A stretch of 64,000 bases of DNA from Dyella_B acidisoli (GCF_049532895.1 NZ_CP064031.1:5146001-5210000), one strand, 5' to 3'; numbered from the stretch's first letter, positions 1 through 7,527 are shown. Numbers and translations: made by a program. The notes: generated by a model from the sequence alone, not told the origin.

Positions 1-1270
1 ATAGTGGAATGCCATTGATCTCCAGCCATTCAAGTGGCATATCCGTTACCAAACACACCGAACCAACAGCCGCAGTGTTTCGCCTTATCTCATTGATGAT
101 CTTTCTGTCTAGCTTCTCTTCAATCGAAGATGATAGACGACGAATCAGCTTCCTAGTTTTGAAATTGTGATGAGGCCCATTTCCGCGCGCGCAATCTGCA
201 ATTTGAGCCAGAGATCCTCGGAGTCGATTGAGACCTGGATTTAGCCTAATCGTTGTCGTGAAAGTTGAAGTTGCGAGTAGCGTTAGTGCTGCTGTGAACG
301 CCCTCAACTCGGCCGTTCGAGTACCGACGAACGCTTTCACCTCTGGTGATTGCAGCAGCTGCTGTACGTCCTCTCCTTCTTGAAGGGGAATTTTGCTCTG
401 ATATCCATCGCGAAGTATTACAGCATTTACAATGCGCGCTTGCGATTTTGTAAGACCAATTTTCTCGGCAATTTTTTTTGCCCCACTGCGAAAGAAGGGC
501 CAAGTTAGGGAGTCCACAGCAAGAATTAAGTCATGTCTGACTGCACGGAAATTATGTGGCTTTAAAAGCGCTCGCCGCAGCTTCCGAATAGTTTCTGCTG
601 AGCGAGCAACGGCGTCGATGTATTCGATCGTTTTATTCGGATCAATTGACTTTAGCGATCGCTGCTCAATATGCAGCGTTCGTAAGATCTCATCGTTCGG
701 TGTAGTTAAATTGTGCAGATAAATAGGGCAATCCGTCGACATTGGAGCATCTTTGAATAGATCGCTACGTGCGTACCCAGAAAAAATGCGTTTGACTCGT
801 TGATCATTGTTCCTTTCGACCATGTCTCTTAGGAACTGAGCGAAGTCTTCGCACTTCAAGTCTTCGAACGAAATCCGAGCCGCGGTTCCTTTTGGTCCAA
901 CGTGCAACCATGGTCGCTGTGATTGCTCAATAATTTTCTCTATCGGATCAACCATGTCTTCGGTCGACAGTATGCAATTGAGAAGGTATGGCGACTCTCG
1001 GACCAGGTCGGGTACGGCCTCAATCATTATCGGCCAAACTGACGGCTGCACTATCCCGGCTGCGCGCGAAAACAAGACGTCCGATCGATCGGAATACATT
1101 TCACGGATGTCCATCGGCAATTGTGCAGCAAACATCAAGAGATGCGTGGAACGCAAAACGCCGGAAGCGAATCCTTGAATTGGGCTGGCTTCGTGATCAG
1201 CACCATCAGCGTGCGGAACCCAATACGCGATGCTCCACATTTTGCTTGAAGCTCCCAATTGATACTGCAT
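1..1270 (-). CDS. Hypothetical protein of unknown family, C-terminus beyond left edge
   Basis: An uninterrupted minus-strand frame of about 423 codons runs from an ATG at 1268-1270 off the left edge. It starts MQYQLGASSKMWSIAYW and the last visible residues are near LVTDMPLEWLEING. The reading frame stays open upstream only to a TGA at 1310-1312. A GAGAG lies almost against the ATG, so the start is uncertain; later in-frame ATGs at 1240, 1135, 1114, 1099, 1027 and 955 are alternatives. The text is amphipathic with no obvious signal peptide or long membrane segment. Base use is visibly AT-richer than the rest of the window, with codons such as ATA, TTA and AGG that its neighbours avoid, which suggests acquisition by transfer. 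I do not recognise the family and assign no function. That it is a real gene is fairly sure from the length of the open frame and the protein-like composition. Confidence 0.75.
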   Translation of the reverse strand, partial: MQYQLGASSKMWSIAYWVPHADGADHEASPIQGFASGVLRSTHLLMFAAQLPMDIREMYSDRSDVLFSRAAGIVQPSVWPIMIEAVPDLVRESPYLLNCILSTEDMVDPIEKIIEQSQRPWLHVGPKGTAARISFEDLKCEDFAQFLRDMVERNNDQRVKRIFSGYARSDLFKDAPMSTDCPIYLHNLTTPNDEILRTLHIEQRSLKSIDPNKTIEYIDAVARSAETIRKLRRALLKPHNFRAVRHDLILAVDSLTWPFFRSGAKKIAEKIGLTKSQARIVNAVILRDGYQSKIPLQEGEDVQQLLQSPEVKAFVGTRTAELRAFTAALTLLATSTFTTTIRLNPGLNRLRGSLAQIADCARGNGPHHNFKTRKLIRRLSSSIEEKLDRKIINEIRRNTAAVGSVCLVTDMPLEWLEINGIPL

Positions 1271-1438
1271 CTCTCGTATTGCTCGCGACCTGGTGTGCCT
1301 GTTCAATGATCATTCTCCACCTGACCGATATGGGATTCCCGAGCGACATACCTGAGATCGACCTCAATCGACCCGACGTTGCAACGCAGAGCTAGACTAT
1401 TCCAAAATCGTAAAGCGAAACACCTAAGGAACGCACTC

Positions 1439-1597
1439 ATGGCCAGACTCGAAAAAAGGAAGTCGCCCGAAGCGCGCGAATATTCCATATTCACCAAGTG
1501 GTTCTTTGCTGGAGCGGTGTTGTCGGAAACCAAAGTTGTTTTGCATGTCGGAACATTGAGCGTCATGGGGTGCCCCCTCTTCGATAATCTGAGGTGA
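1439..1597 (+). CDS. Possible small protein of 52 residues
   Basis: A short frame beginning MARLEKRKSPEAREYS with an AAGGA Shine-Dalgarno sequence eight bases before the ATG. The product would be basic at its N-terminus with a short hydrophobic middle (WFFAGAVL). No family is recognised. The ribosome binding site is the only positive evidence; the frame may equally be chance in a non-coding stretch. Confidence 0.25.
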   Translation: MARLEKRKSPEAREYSIFTKWFFAGAVLSETKVVLHVGTLSVMGCPLFDNLR

Positions 1598-1773
1598 AGT
1601 CGAGTCCGTTTTTGCATCAGCCTGCTGCAACATTTGGGAGGGCCTGGGGACATTCTCGGATTGGGCGACACCTATTGCCCAACTGCCTAACAATCCAGGG
1701 ACCATGGTGCGCTCTAGCTCCCAGCGAACAACTCCCGCTCAACTGAGCGCGCAAAACAATGGTGCCAGAAACT

Positions 1774-1787
1774 GTCACTATGGTGAC
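1774..1787. promoter_or_regulatory. Inverted repeat, candidate operator of the SnoaL/oxidoreductase/WYL operon
   Basis: GTCAC-TATG-GTGAC, perfect five-base arms around four bases, ends 38 bases before the ATG of the first operon gene. That position suits a repressor site. The operon ends with an HTH-WYL regulator, the natural candidate to bind here (inference). Confidence 0.4.
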
Positions 1788-1825
1788 CTAGGCTGAGTTT
1801 CCTCACTCAATAGAAGGAAACCGTC

Positions 1826-2203
1826 ATGACCAACACCAACGGCACCGCGCTGGAAATTGCTCGCACTTACGTCGAAGCAATGGCGAACAAAGATGTCGAT
1901 ACGATCGTTTCGATCTCGGCCGACGACGTGGTTTGCACGTCACCCCTTGGACAAACGACTGGTGTTGAACGATTCCGTGCCTTCCAGGACGGCTTCGCCA
2001 AGATGATCACTAACCTTGTCACTCTCGCCGTCTATGGTGATGACGAGCAGGCAATTGTGGTCTACGACGTGGAAACCCACCCGGTTCCACACGCCGTCGT
2101 CGCTGAACTCATCAAAGTCAAAGACGGCAAGCTCGGCTCCACCCATGTGATCTACGACGCCACGCCGTTCGCTGCTTACGCTGCAACCGTTCAGCCGCAC
2201 TGA
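1826..2203 (+). CDS. SnoaL-like / NTF2-fold protein
   Basis: A 125-residue cytoplasmic protein with the length and pattern of SnoaL-like polyketide-cyclase/NTF2-fold proteins: an N-terminal helix (ALEIARTYVEAMANKDVDTI), then strands ending in ...IKVKDGKLGSTHVIYD. This fold forms a small alpha+beta barrel used as an isomerase, a hydrolase or simply a binding pocket, so the substrate cannot be read from sequence. GAAGG lies about nine bases before the ATG. It is the first gene of an apparent three-gene operon with an NADPH:quinone oxidoreductase-like enzyme 19 bases downstream and a WYL regulator, a common small stress or aldehyde/quinone-detoxification layout (inference). Confidence 0.75.
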   Translation: MTNTNGTALEIARTYVEAMANKDVDTIVSISADDVVCTSPLGQTTGVERFRAFQDGFAKMITNLVTLAVYGDDEQAIVVYDVETHPVPHAVVAELIKVKDGKLGSTHVIYDATPFAAYAATVQPH

Positions 2204-2222
2204 TCGGCTAGAGCAGCTTGCC

Positions 2223-3155
2223 ATGAAGCGCATTCAATACAACAAATACGGTGGCCCAGAGTTGATGCAACTCCAAGACTTCGCGCTGGCTGAGCCAGGC
2301 CACGGCGAGGTGACGGTGAAGATCAGGTTTGCTGCCATAAATCCCATCGACTGGAAGGTGCGCAACGGGCATCTGAAGATGGTGACGGGAAAAGCGTTTC
2401 CACGCGCGATGGGAAGCGATTTCTCTGGGATAGTGATCTCGGTTGGGCCCGGAGTTACACGCTTCAAGCCCGGTGACGCCGTGTTTGGTCTTGCCCGCCT
2501 CAAGGAAAGCGGTGCCCTCGGTCATGCCGTAATCACTAGCGAAACCTTTCTTGCCAAAAAACCTGACAACGTTCCCTTCGAAGATGCAGCTTGCCTGGGA
2601 ACGCCTGGCGTTACGGCGTGGAACGGCTTAGTGGACAAAGCGAAACTAACGGCCGGCAAACGTGTTTTCATCAATGGATGTGCTGGTGCTGTGGGCGAGG
2701 CGGCGGTACAGATGGCGCGGATGTTGGGTGCTACCATCTCGGGTAGTTGCAGTGCCGGGTCCATGGAAAGGGCGCGGTCCATCGGCGTTCAAACTGTCTA
2801 CGACTATCGGACAACCGCTCTACTAGAACTCAGCGAACGTTTCGATGTGGTCTACGACACCGCCGCGACCATGGCGACCGACGTTGGCCTCGGCTTGCTG
2901 CGGCAGGATGGCGTGTTCCTGGATATCAATCCAACTCCGGGCAAGTTCCTTCGTTCAATCTTCAACCGGCAGTTGAAGCCGATCGTCTGCACACCGAGCA
3001 CCGACATTCTCGATGCCCTTGCTCGTGCCGCCGAGGAAGAAAAACTTCGACTCCCTGTCGCGGAGATTGTCCCCCTGAGCGGAGCGATCCGACTGATGAC
3101 TGCTCTTGAGGCGGGCCGTAAGCTTGGAGGGAAAGGACTCGTAGTGATGGACTGA
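2223..3155 (+). CDS. NADP-dependent oxidoreductase, quinone oxidoreductase-like MDR family
   Basis: A 310-residue zinc-independent medium-chain dehydrogenase/reductase. It has an N-terminal GroES-like domain (PELMQLQDFALAEPGHGEV... PIDWKVRNG, GSDFSGIV) and a Rossmann domain with the nucleotide-binding stretch INGCAGAVGEAAVQMARMLGA. The family transfers hydride from NADPH to quinones or alpha,beta-unsaturated carbonyls. It lacks the structural zinc cysteine cluster of alcohol dehydrogenases. It lies 19 bases after the SnoaL-like gene and two bases before the WYL regulator, so all three are probably co-transcribed and controlled by that regulator. The exact substrate is unknown. Confidence 0.85.
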   Translation: MKRIQYNKYGGPELMQLQDFALAEPGHGEVTVKIRFAAINPIDWKVRNGHLKMVTGKAFPRAMGSDFSGIVISVGPGVTRFKPGDAVFGLARLKESGALGHAVITSETFLAKKPDNVPFEDAACLGTPGVTAWNGLVDKAKLTAGKRVFINGCAGAVGEAAVQMARMLGATISGSCSAGSMERARSIGVQTVYDYRTTALLELSERFDVVYDTAATMATDVGLGLLRQDGVFLDINPTPGKFLRSIFNRQLKPIVCTPSTDILDALARAAEEEKLRLPVAEIVPLSGAIRLMTALEAGRKLGGKGLVVMD

Positions 3156-3157
3156 GC

Positions 3158-3844
3158 GTGTCGCGAAGCCACCGGCTATTCGATCTCATGCAGGTACTAC
3201 GCCGACACCGCGGAACGGTGTCCGGCGAAGTGCTTGCGCGCGAGTCTGGCGTGTCACTACGCACCATCCGTCGTGACATCGCTACGTTACAGGCGATGGG
3301 TGCCGATATCGATGGCGCGCCCGGCGTCGGATACATTCTGCGGCCGGGATTCCTTTTGCCACCGCTGTCGTTCACAGAGGAAGAGCTGCAAGCACTCGTC
3401 GCAGGTGCGCAGTGGGTCAGCCGCCAAACAGATGACGCTCTGGCCCTTGCTGCACACAATGTGCTCGGCAAAATAAGCGGCGTTCTTCCGCCTGAGATGA
3501 GACGCGCCCTGGACGACAATGCACTTTATGTCGGCCGCAAAAAAGAGGACACGTCAGGACTCGACCTGGCACGGGTCCGACAAGCTATGCGAGAGCAACG
3601 CAAGATGCGCATCGTATACAAGGATCAGAAAGGGGCGGTATCGGAGCGGACCATTTGGCCCATCATGCTTGGTTTCGTCGAATCACGGCGGTTCATTGCC
3701 GGATGGTGCGAGTCGAGCAGTGACTTTCGCCTATTCCGCGCGGACCGCATTATCAAGGTCGAATTCTTGAACGATCGCTACCTGCGCAATCGCAGACAGC
3801 TCGTCAAGGAATGGCGCACGCAGGAAGAGCTTCGGCGCAAATAG
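3158..3844 (+). CDS. YafY-type HTH-WYL transcriptional regulator
   Basis: A 228-residue regulator starting at GTG two bases after the oxidoreductase stop. The first 60 residues form an HTH_11 winged helix (VSGEVLARESGVSLRTIRRDIATLQAMG). A C-terminal WYL domain spans about residues 135-210 (RKMRIVYKDQKG ... FIAGWCESSSDFRLFRADRI). WYL domains sense small ligands or nucleic acids, and the family mostly acts as repressors. Its place at the end of the operon and the palindrome at 1774-1787 suggest autoregulation of the operon (inference). Confidence 0.85.
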   Translation: MSRSHRLFDLMQVLRRHRGTVSGEVLARESGVSLRTIRRDIATLQAMGADIDGAPGVGYILRPGFLLPPLSFTEEELQALVAGAQWVSRQTDDALALAAHNVLGKISGVLPPEMRRALDDNALYVGRKKEDTSGLDLARVRQAMREQRKMRIVYKDQKGAVSERTIWPIMLGFVESRRFIAGWCESSSDFRLFRADRIIKVEFLNDRYLRNRRQLVKEWRTQEELRRK

Positions 3845-3854
3845 TGAGGGCTGC

Positions 3855-4034
3855 ATGAGTCTGAAGAATCGAGTCAAGATCATGCGCGAGGCCCGTGCGT
3901 AGTCTCTTAAATTGCTTGTCTTGCAAAGCGGCACAACAAACCAACAGATCAGTTTGCTCGAGGTGGGTAAACGCCGCCTCACCGTAAAGTGGCTACTTCG
4001 TCTGAGTGATGCCTTGAATTGGCATCCTTGGTAA
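3855..4034 (+). pseudogene. XRE-family HTH regulator interrupted by an in-frame amber codon
   Basis: The frame from ATG 3855 reads MSLKNRVKIMREARA, then TAG at 3900-3902, then SLKLLVLQSGTTNQQI, SLLEVGKRRLTVKWLL and RLSDALNWHPW, then TAA. This is the helix-turn-helix core of a small XRE regulator (typical words LREARGLSLEALA, QQISLLESGKRRLTV, WLxRLSEALxCHPW), kept in a single frame apart from the TAG at codon 16, where the family usually has Gly. The Gly-to-stop change (GGG/GGA to TAG) needs more than one substitution, so some decay has occurred around it. The gene is only 59 codons long before its natural-looking TAA, short for the family, so its 3' end may also be lost. Confidence 0.7.
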
Positions 4035-4168
4035 GTGGCTGCGACACAGATATGCAGCGATATGCAGCACCGACATTAAGCAACGCCGGTAGCAGCAGCA
4101 TTTTGCACCGCCGCAAAATTTGGATAAAAGTCTTTTTAATTAATTGCTTAAGCTCGACAAAGAAAAAT

Positions 4169-4198
4169 TTGGATCGAGGCAAATTTTTCGTTTACAGT
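4169..4198 (+). promoter_or_regulatory. Possible sigma-70 promoter for the GH92 gene
   Basis: TTGGAT (4169-4174) and TACAGT (4193-4198) are separated by 18 bases, close to sigma-70 hexamers, in an AT-rich stretch. The inferred start near 4205 would place the palindrome at 4266-4281 inside the 5' leader. Confidence 0.35.
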
Positions 4199-4265
4199 CG
4201 ACTAGTGAGCAAGGTCCGACGCGGGGCCGCTGCTCCCATTTAAGTGAGTGCGTTCCACATGCGAT

Positions 4266-4281
4266 CGGGAAATGTTTCCCG
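4266..4281. promoter_or_regulatory. Perfect palindrome CGGGAAA-TG-TTTCCCG, candidate operator of the GH92 gene
   Basis: Seven-base perfect arms around a two-base centre, 58 bases before the mannosidase ATG. Its size and symmetry are those of LacI- or XRE-type operators, and glycosidase genes of this group are often under LacI-family control (known of the group). The regulator is not identified here; the adjacent XRE regulator is broken. Confidence 0.45.
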
Positions 4282-4339
4282 CAAGCATCGCTGACGCATT
4301 CGCTTTCACCACAACGAGAAAATCTGGGGAGTAGCAGCA

Positions 4340-6790
4340 ATGGTGTCACGTCGAAGGTTCTTGCAGGGCTTGGGTGCGGCGGCTGCGTTGGGTGCGCCGC
4401 TGCCGGCGTTGGCGCGGTTGGCGGATGGTTCGGGCGCTGCGCAAAAAGCTGCAGGTGGTGCGGCGGCCAAGGCGGGCGGTGTGTCGAAGTATGTGGATGT
4501 GTTCGTTGGTACGGGCGGTCACGGTCATCTGTATCCGGGTGCGTCGCTGCCGTTCGGCATGGTGCAGTTGAGCCCTGATACCAACGACACCGGCTGGGAT
4601 GCGTGTTCGGGCTATCACCAAGCCGATGGTTCGATCATGGGCTTTTCGCATACGCATCTGAGCGGTACCGGCGCGTCGGACATGCTGGACGTGCTGGTGA
4701 TGCCGGCGCAGGGCGAAGTGTTGCTGCAGCCGGGTGATCGCGGTTTGCCGAATGTGAACTATCACTCGCGTTTCGATGGCGCGGCCGGACCGGGACCGCA
4801 GCTGACGGAGCACAGCAAAGCGCACCCTGGGCATGGTTATCGCTCACGCTTCACCGCAGAGCACGCGCGCCCTGGTTACTACAGCGTGCATTTGACCGAT
4901 CACAACATTCTTGCCGAGTTGACGACCACGCTGCGTGCGGGTCTGCATCGCTACACCTTCCATAACGCCGGCAGCGGGCACCTGCTGGTGGATTTCGCGC
5001 ACGGTTACCACTTCGATTCAAAGAATCCGCTGAAAGTAAGCGATGTGGAATTGCGCCTGATCGGCAATGACACGCTGGTCGGTGGCCGGCGTGCTTATGA
5101 ATGGGCACCGGGCCGTTATATCTATTTCGCGCTGAAAGCGTCGCGGCCGTTCTCGCAGGTTACGTTGTATTCCGAAGACGTCGCGGCACCCAGTGGCACG
5201 AGCGAACTCAAAGGCGTGCATCTGAAGGCGGCCTTGCATATCGACGACATCGCGAAAGAGCCGTTGTTCGTGAAGGTGGGTATTTCGGCGGTCGATATCG
5301 ACGGTGCGCTGCGTAACCTCGACACGGAAATTCCGGGTTGGGATTTCGATCAGGTGCGCCAGACGGCTGCCGAAACCTGGGAACGCGAGCTGAGCCGTAT
5401 TCGTGTGGAGTCATCGTCCGAGCGCACGCTGCGTGTGTTCTATAGCTCGCTGTATCACACGATGCTGGCGCCCACGCTGTTCAGTGATGTGGATGGTCGT
5501 TATCGCGGCATGGATCTGGGCATTCACCAGTTGCCGCAAGGGCAGAACAACTACAGCACGTATTCGCTGTGGGATACCTACCGCGCATTGCATCCGCTGT
5601 TTACGTTGTACCAGGCCGACCGCGTGCCGGATCTGGTCAACGGTCTGGTGCGCATGGCAACAGAAAGCCCGGAAGGTCCGCCGGTATGGCCGCTACAAGG
5701 TGTGGAAACCGGTTGCATGATCGGCTACCACTCCGCAGTGGTGCTCGCCGAAGCGCAGGCCAAAGGTTTCACTGGCATCGACTTCGCGCACGCGTGGCCG
5801 ATCTATCGCAAGCGCGCGATGGACGACGATTACCGCGGCCTGACGTATTACCGCAAGCTCGGCTACATCCCCAGCGACAAGGAAGGGGAAGCCGCCAGCA
5901 AGACGCTGGAATATTCCTATGACGATTGGGCGGTATCGCACATGGCGGATGCCGCGGGCGAGAAGGAACTCGCCGAAGCTTTGCGCCATCGCTCGCGCAA
6001 CTACCGGAACGTGTTCGACACCAAGATGAACTTCATTCGCCCGCGCGGCGAGAACGGTGACTGGCTGGAGCCGTTCGATCCCCGCGGCATGGGCCATTCC
6101 GACCAATGGCGCGATTTCACGGAATCCAATTCCTGGCAGGCCACGTTCCTCAACCAGCACGATCTCTATGCATATATGGGGTTGTTCGGCAGCCCGGATG
6201 TCTTCGAACGCAAGCTGGATGAGTTGTTCACCACCAGTCCCAAGCTGCCGGCCGACGCGCCACCGGATATCGCCGGCATGGTGGGCCAGTATGCGCACGG
6301 TAACGAACCCAGCCATCACGTGGCTTATCTCTATGCGTATACCGGTGCGCACTACAAGACGCAGGCACGCGTACGCATGCTGATGGATACGATGTATCCG
6401 CCGGACCCCGATGGCCTGGCCGGCAACGAGGACTGCGGCCAGATGAGTGCGTGGTATGTGATCAGCGCCCTGGGTTTGTATGCGGTCGACCCTGTAAGCA
6501 CCAACTATGTGTTCGGCAGTCCAGTGCTGGACCATGCGGAAATCGCGCTGCCTGGTGATCGCAAGCTGGTGATACGCACGTTCAACAACGGTGCGAATCG
6601 TCCGTATATCAAGTCGATAACGTGGAACGGCACGCCTTGGACGAAGAGTTGGATCAGCCACGCGGAACTGGCTGCGGGGGGCGTGTTGGAGTTCCATATG
6701 TCGGAGACGCCGAATGTGGAGTTCGGGTCGAAGTTGGAAGATCGGCCGCCTGCGTTTGGTAAGGCGGCGAGTGACGTGATTGCGTTGTGA
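4340..6790 (+). CDS. GH92 family alpha-mannosidase, Tat-exported
   Basis: An 816-residue protein of glycoside hydrolase family 92, calcium-dependent exo-alpha-mannosidases that trim alpha-1,2-, 1,3- or 1,6-linked mannose from glycans. The N-terminus MVSRRRFLQGLGAAAAL is a twin-arginine signal with an ALA cleavage region near residue 25, so the product is exported folded. The start of the mature enzyme (VDVFVGTGGHGHLYPG) and the C-terminal GNEDCGQMSAW motif (residues 695-705) are family hallmarks. A GGGGAG ribosome site precedes the ATG. No transporter or other glycosidase is next to it, but an Oar-like TonB-dependent receptor follows downstream. Linkage specificity cannot be told. Confidence 0.9.
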   Translation: MVSRRRFLQGLGAAAALGAPLPALARLADGSGAAQKAAGGAAAKAGGVSKYVDVFVGTGGHGHLYPGASLPFGMVQLSPDTNDTGWDACSGYHQADGSIMGFSHTHLSGTGASDMLDVLVMPAQGEVLLQPGDRGLPNVNYHSRFDGAAGPGPQLTEHSKAHPGHGYRSRFTAEHARPGYYSVHLTDHNILAELTTTLRAGLHRYTFHNAGSGHLLVDFAHGYHFDSKNPLKVSDVELRLIGNDTLVGGRRAYEWAPGRYIYFALKASRPFSQVTLYSEDVAAPSGTSELKGVHLKAALHIDDIAKEPLFVKVGISAVDIDGALRNLDTEIPGWDFDQVRQTAAETWERELSRIRVESSSERTLRVFYSSLYHTMLAPTLFSDVDGRYRGMDLGIHQLPQGQNNYSTYSLWDTYRALHPLFTLYQADRVPDLVNGLVRMATESPEGPPVWPLQGVETGCMIGYHSAVVLAEAQAKGFTGIDFAHAWPIYRKRAMDDDYRGLTYYRKLGYIPSDKEGEAASKTLEYSYDDWAVSHMADAAGEKELAEALRHRSRNYRNVFDTKMNFIRPRGENGDWLEPFDPRGMGHSDQWRDFTESNSWQATFLNQHDLYAYMGLFGSPDVFERKLDELFTTSPKLPADAPPDIAGMVGQYAHGNEPSHHVAYLYAYTGAHYKTQARVRMLMDTMYPPDPDGLAGNEDCGQMSAWYVISALGLYAVDPVSTNYVFGSPVLDHAEIALPGDRKLVIRTFNNGANRPYIKSITWNGTPWTKSWISHAELAAGGVLEFHMSETPNVEFGSKLEDRPPAFGKAASDVIAL

Positions 6791-6818
6791 GTTGAGCGCG
6801 CGACGCAGTTGAGGTTAG

Positions 6819-6860
6819 AAGCCCGGTACGACGTATGGTCGTGCCGAGCTTTTTGTTTTT
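6819..6860 (+). terminator. Intrinsic terminator of the GH92 gene
   Basis: GGTACGAC pairs with GTCGTGCC (one G-U) around a short loop, extended by AGC/GCT, and is followed by TTTTTGTTTTT. It begins 29 bases after the mannosidase stop. Confidence 0.75.
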
Positions 6861-6880
6861 CTCCCCAATCCACATTCACC

Positions 6881-6977
6881 CTCACGACCGTCATTCCCGC
6901 GCAAGCGGGAATCCATATTGCTCTGATGTGTAAAAAGCAAAGATGGATTCCCGCTTGCGCGGGAATGACGGCCGTGA
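6881..6977. repeat. Type A inverted repeat element, copy 1
   Basis: Arms of about 35 bases (core GTCATTCCCGCGCAAGCGGG and its complement) flank a ~25-base loop containing TTGCTCTGATGT. Each arm is itself a small GCGGGAA/TTCCCGC hairpin. Two further copies occur at 17091-17183 and 39715-39794, with related loops. This is a REP-doublet (BIME/MITE-like) intergenic element. Confidence 0.85.
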
Positions 6978-7004
6978 GGAGTGCATGGGCTTTCGCGAGA
7001 TTGG

Positions 7005-7042
7005 CCCCTCACCCCAACCCTCTCCCCAAAGGGGAGAGGGGG
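7005..7042. repeat. Type B REP-like repeat
   Basis: CCCCTCACCCCAACCCTC followed by a TCTCCCC/GGGGAGA hairpin. The same sequence recurs between genes throughout the window, often as opposed pairs. Here a single copy sits 28 bases after the type A element. Confidence 0.8.
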
Positions 7043-7159
7043 TAAAACGCGCGTGTAGTCGTCCAACTTGTCGAAGCAGGCCACTTGCTTGATGTTTGAG
7101 GCCATAGATGCGCACAACGCTTCTTACGCACGAACTTCATAGCAAACTGACCACACTAA

Positions 7160-7308
7160 GGTCTTGCATCGCATGTGGGGCGATGCAAGGTGACATGATC
7201 CCAGCATGTCACCAAACGGGTCTGTTTCCTGCACTCCCTCCAAGAAGGGAAATCCGACCCTTGAAGCCCCGGCAACCAGTCCCCGGTTGTCGGGGCTTCA
7301 TTCTTTTC
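7160..7308 (+). ncRNA. Candidate structured small RNA, four hairpins ending in an intrinsic terminator
   Basis: Four consecutive hairpins lie in about 140 bases with almost no spacing. (1) 7163-7189: a perfect ten-base stem CTTGCATCGC/GCGATGCAAG, loop ATGTGGG. (2) 7190-7212: a perfect eight-base stem GTGACATG/CATGTCAC, loop ATCCCAG. (3) 7218-7260: GGGTC/GACCC plus TTTCC/GGAAA, with a C-rich loop containing CTCCCTCC. (4) 7263-7299: a 15-base stem GAAGCCCCGGCAACC against its near complement, followed by ATTCTTTT, an intrinsic terminator. The TGGG and CCCA of loops 1 and 2 could kiss, and CTCCCTCC is complementary to Shine-Dalgarno sequences, a feature of several trans-acting small RNAs. No promoter is clear upstream. 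A 95-codon frame overlaps it (7108-7395) but has no coding character. The next gene starts 220 bases later, so a leader/attenuator role is less likely but possible. Confidence 0.65.
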
Positions 7309-7411
7309 ATCATTCGCATCGTCTTTGCAAAGCGAAATGAAACGCCGCTTGTCATCGTGAGCCAACAACTTGAGGTCACGGGCCAAAAACGTTAGGCGAA
7401 GCGCCGCACGT

Positions 7412-7428
7412 CATTACGCGCGGTAATG
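7412..7428. promoter_or_regulatory. Dyad CATTAC-GCGCG-GTAATG upstream of the TonB-dependent receptor
   Basis: Perfect six-base arms around GCGCG, 100 bases before the receptor ATG and followed by an A-rich stretch. It looks like an operator for a dimeric regulator of the receptor gene. The regulator is not known. Confidence 0.35.
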
Positions 7429-7527
7429 TGAAAAAAACATTCGTCTTACACACGCGTTTTTCAGCACTTGCCGCTGGGCTTTGCCCGGCGTGGCCTTTTA
7501 CTGCTCATTGTTGGGGAGAAAGTTCGC

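Larger units (their letters stand above)
1271..1825. other. Intergenic region between the unknown gene and the SnoaL-like operon
   Basis: About 555 bases without a convincing long gene. Overlapping short frames occur on both strands, none with clear coding character. It contains one short frame with a good ribosome binding site (1439-1597) and, near the right end, an inverted repeat just upstream of the next operon (1774-1787). It may be decayed sequence at the edge of the AT-richer accessory segment. Confidence 0.5.
4035..4339. other. Regulatory region upstream of the GH92 mannosidase
   Basis: An AT-rich stretch without a convincing gene. It holds a direct repeat of AAAATTTGGAT (4115-4125 and 4164-4174), a possible sigma-70 promoter (4169-4198) and a strong palindrome (4266-4281). 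Confidence 0.5.

Noticed and set aside
1303..1705. Overlapping minus-strand frames of 93 and 122 codons
   Set aside because: Low-complexity, mutually overlapping, without ribosome sites or recognisable protein text.
5693..6697. Long minus-strand open frame of 334 codons inside the GH92 gene
   Set aside because: It lies wholly antisense to a clear enzyme gene and shows the Arg/His/Ala-rich text of a GC-rich shadow frame.
6881..7042. Repeats considered as a CRISPR array
   Set aside because: The units are palindromic, not regularly spaced direct repeats with unique spacers, and no cas gene is present.
7108..7395. Plus-strand frame of 95 codons
   Set aside because: It crosses the four-hairpin RNA and its terminator and has no ribosome site; the RNA structure explains the sequence better.
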